The position numbers were made by a program, and so were the translations under genes. A DNA stretch of 5,779 nt from the NCBI GenBank assembly GCA_012520015.1, contig JAAYPD010000328.1, positions 1-5,779 of the forward strand, written 5' to 3'. Below the pieces are notes generated by a model, which saw nothing but the letters and a program-made list of their open reading frames with translations, was not told the DNA's origin and made no database searches. This stretch comes from Methanomicrobiales archaeon. GTDB taxonomy: Archaea > Halobacteriota > Methanomicrobia > Methanomicrobiales > Methanospirillaceae. Shown here one piece after another: positions 5,590-5,779 of the stretch (position 1 is its first letter; the number at the start of each line of letters is the position of its first letter).

Positions 5590-5779
5590 TCACGCTACTT
5601 CCACTTCAATTGCCCGTGGGTTGTGCACATGTTCATCAAATACAGCGTAATTTTCAAAGTTCACTGTGTAATTCTTATCGAATTTCTCTTTGAGATCATG
5701 CATCAGCTGAGCATTATCAGGGATACCATTGACCTTTGTCCATAGGGTGTACTTGGGTGGTTCAGCTACAATCTCACCA
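5590..5779 (-). CDS. fwdA: Formylmethanofuran dehydrogenase subunit A, C-terminal end only (fwdA2, cut by the window edge)
   Basis: Only the last 62 complete codons are in the window; the gene continues beyond the right edge. The visible part starts GEIVAEPPKYTLWTKVN and ends PRAIEVEVA before a TGA. It aligns along its whole length with the C-terminus of fwdA1 (40 of about 61 positions identical by hand count, with a one-residue insertion, G, before IPDNAQ). No active-site residue is visible in this part. It is followed after 10 bases by fwdC, so this is presumably the operon-borne subunit A that works with the C subunit encoded here, while fwdA1 is the extra copy. Confidence 0.93.
   Translation of the reverse strand, partial: GEIVAEPPKYTLWTKVNGIPDNAQLMHDLKEKFDKNYTVNFENYAVFDEHVHNPRAIEVEVA

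Overview
The window looks like part of a methanogenic archaeon's chromosome, most likely from the order Methanomicrobiales (a Methanospirillum-like genome would fit, but this is inference). The evidence is two genes for formylmethanofuran dehydrogenase subunit A (one cut by the window edge), a gene for subunit C, and an iron-sulfur flavoprotein with the compact cysteine motif known from Methanosarcina. Almost all coding is on the minus strand, so the biological reading order runs from the right edge to the left.

Right part (5779 down to 4779): the 3' end of a fwdA gene, here called fwdA2, is followed after 10 bases by fwdC. The ribosome binding site of fwdC overlaps the fwdA2 stop codon. This is the tail of a typical fwd operon; other subunit genes are probably beyond the right edge. 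Formylmethanofuran dehydrogenase catalyses the first step of CO2-dependent methanogenesis. Subunit A joins formate to methanofuran, and subunit C is a beta-helical structural subunit.

Middle part (4679 down to 1683): a SAM-dependent methyltransferase of the small-molecule O-methyltransferase type comes next, then a second, complete fwdA (fwdA1) with no other fwd subunit gene directly beside it. The 243 bases between them hold a 10-codon open frame starting on the methyltransferase stop codon, a decayed small gene, and an AT-rich hairpin.

Left part (1647 down to 18, plus one gene on the plus strand): downstream of fwdA1 lies a second copy of the same arrangement, a 10-codon open frame, a 17-base gap, and an intact unknown 90-residue gene. 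Two similar cassettes therefore flank fwdA1 as direct repeats about 2 kb apart. This is the most unusual structure in the window. It suggests that fwdA1 and the small gene moved or were duplicated together, or that the leader is a conserved regulatory element. Converging on the 90-residue gene is a short PD-(D/E)XK nuclease-domain gene that seems to have lost the ATPase part of its family. Divergent from that is the iron-sulfur flavoprotein gene, probably an electron carrier or oxidant-detoxifying enzyme.

No tRNA, rRNA, CRISPR array or insertion sequence was seen. No stretch over 300 bases lacks a gene. All similarity counts were made by eye.
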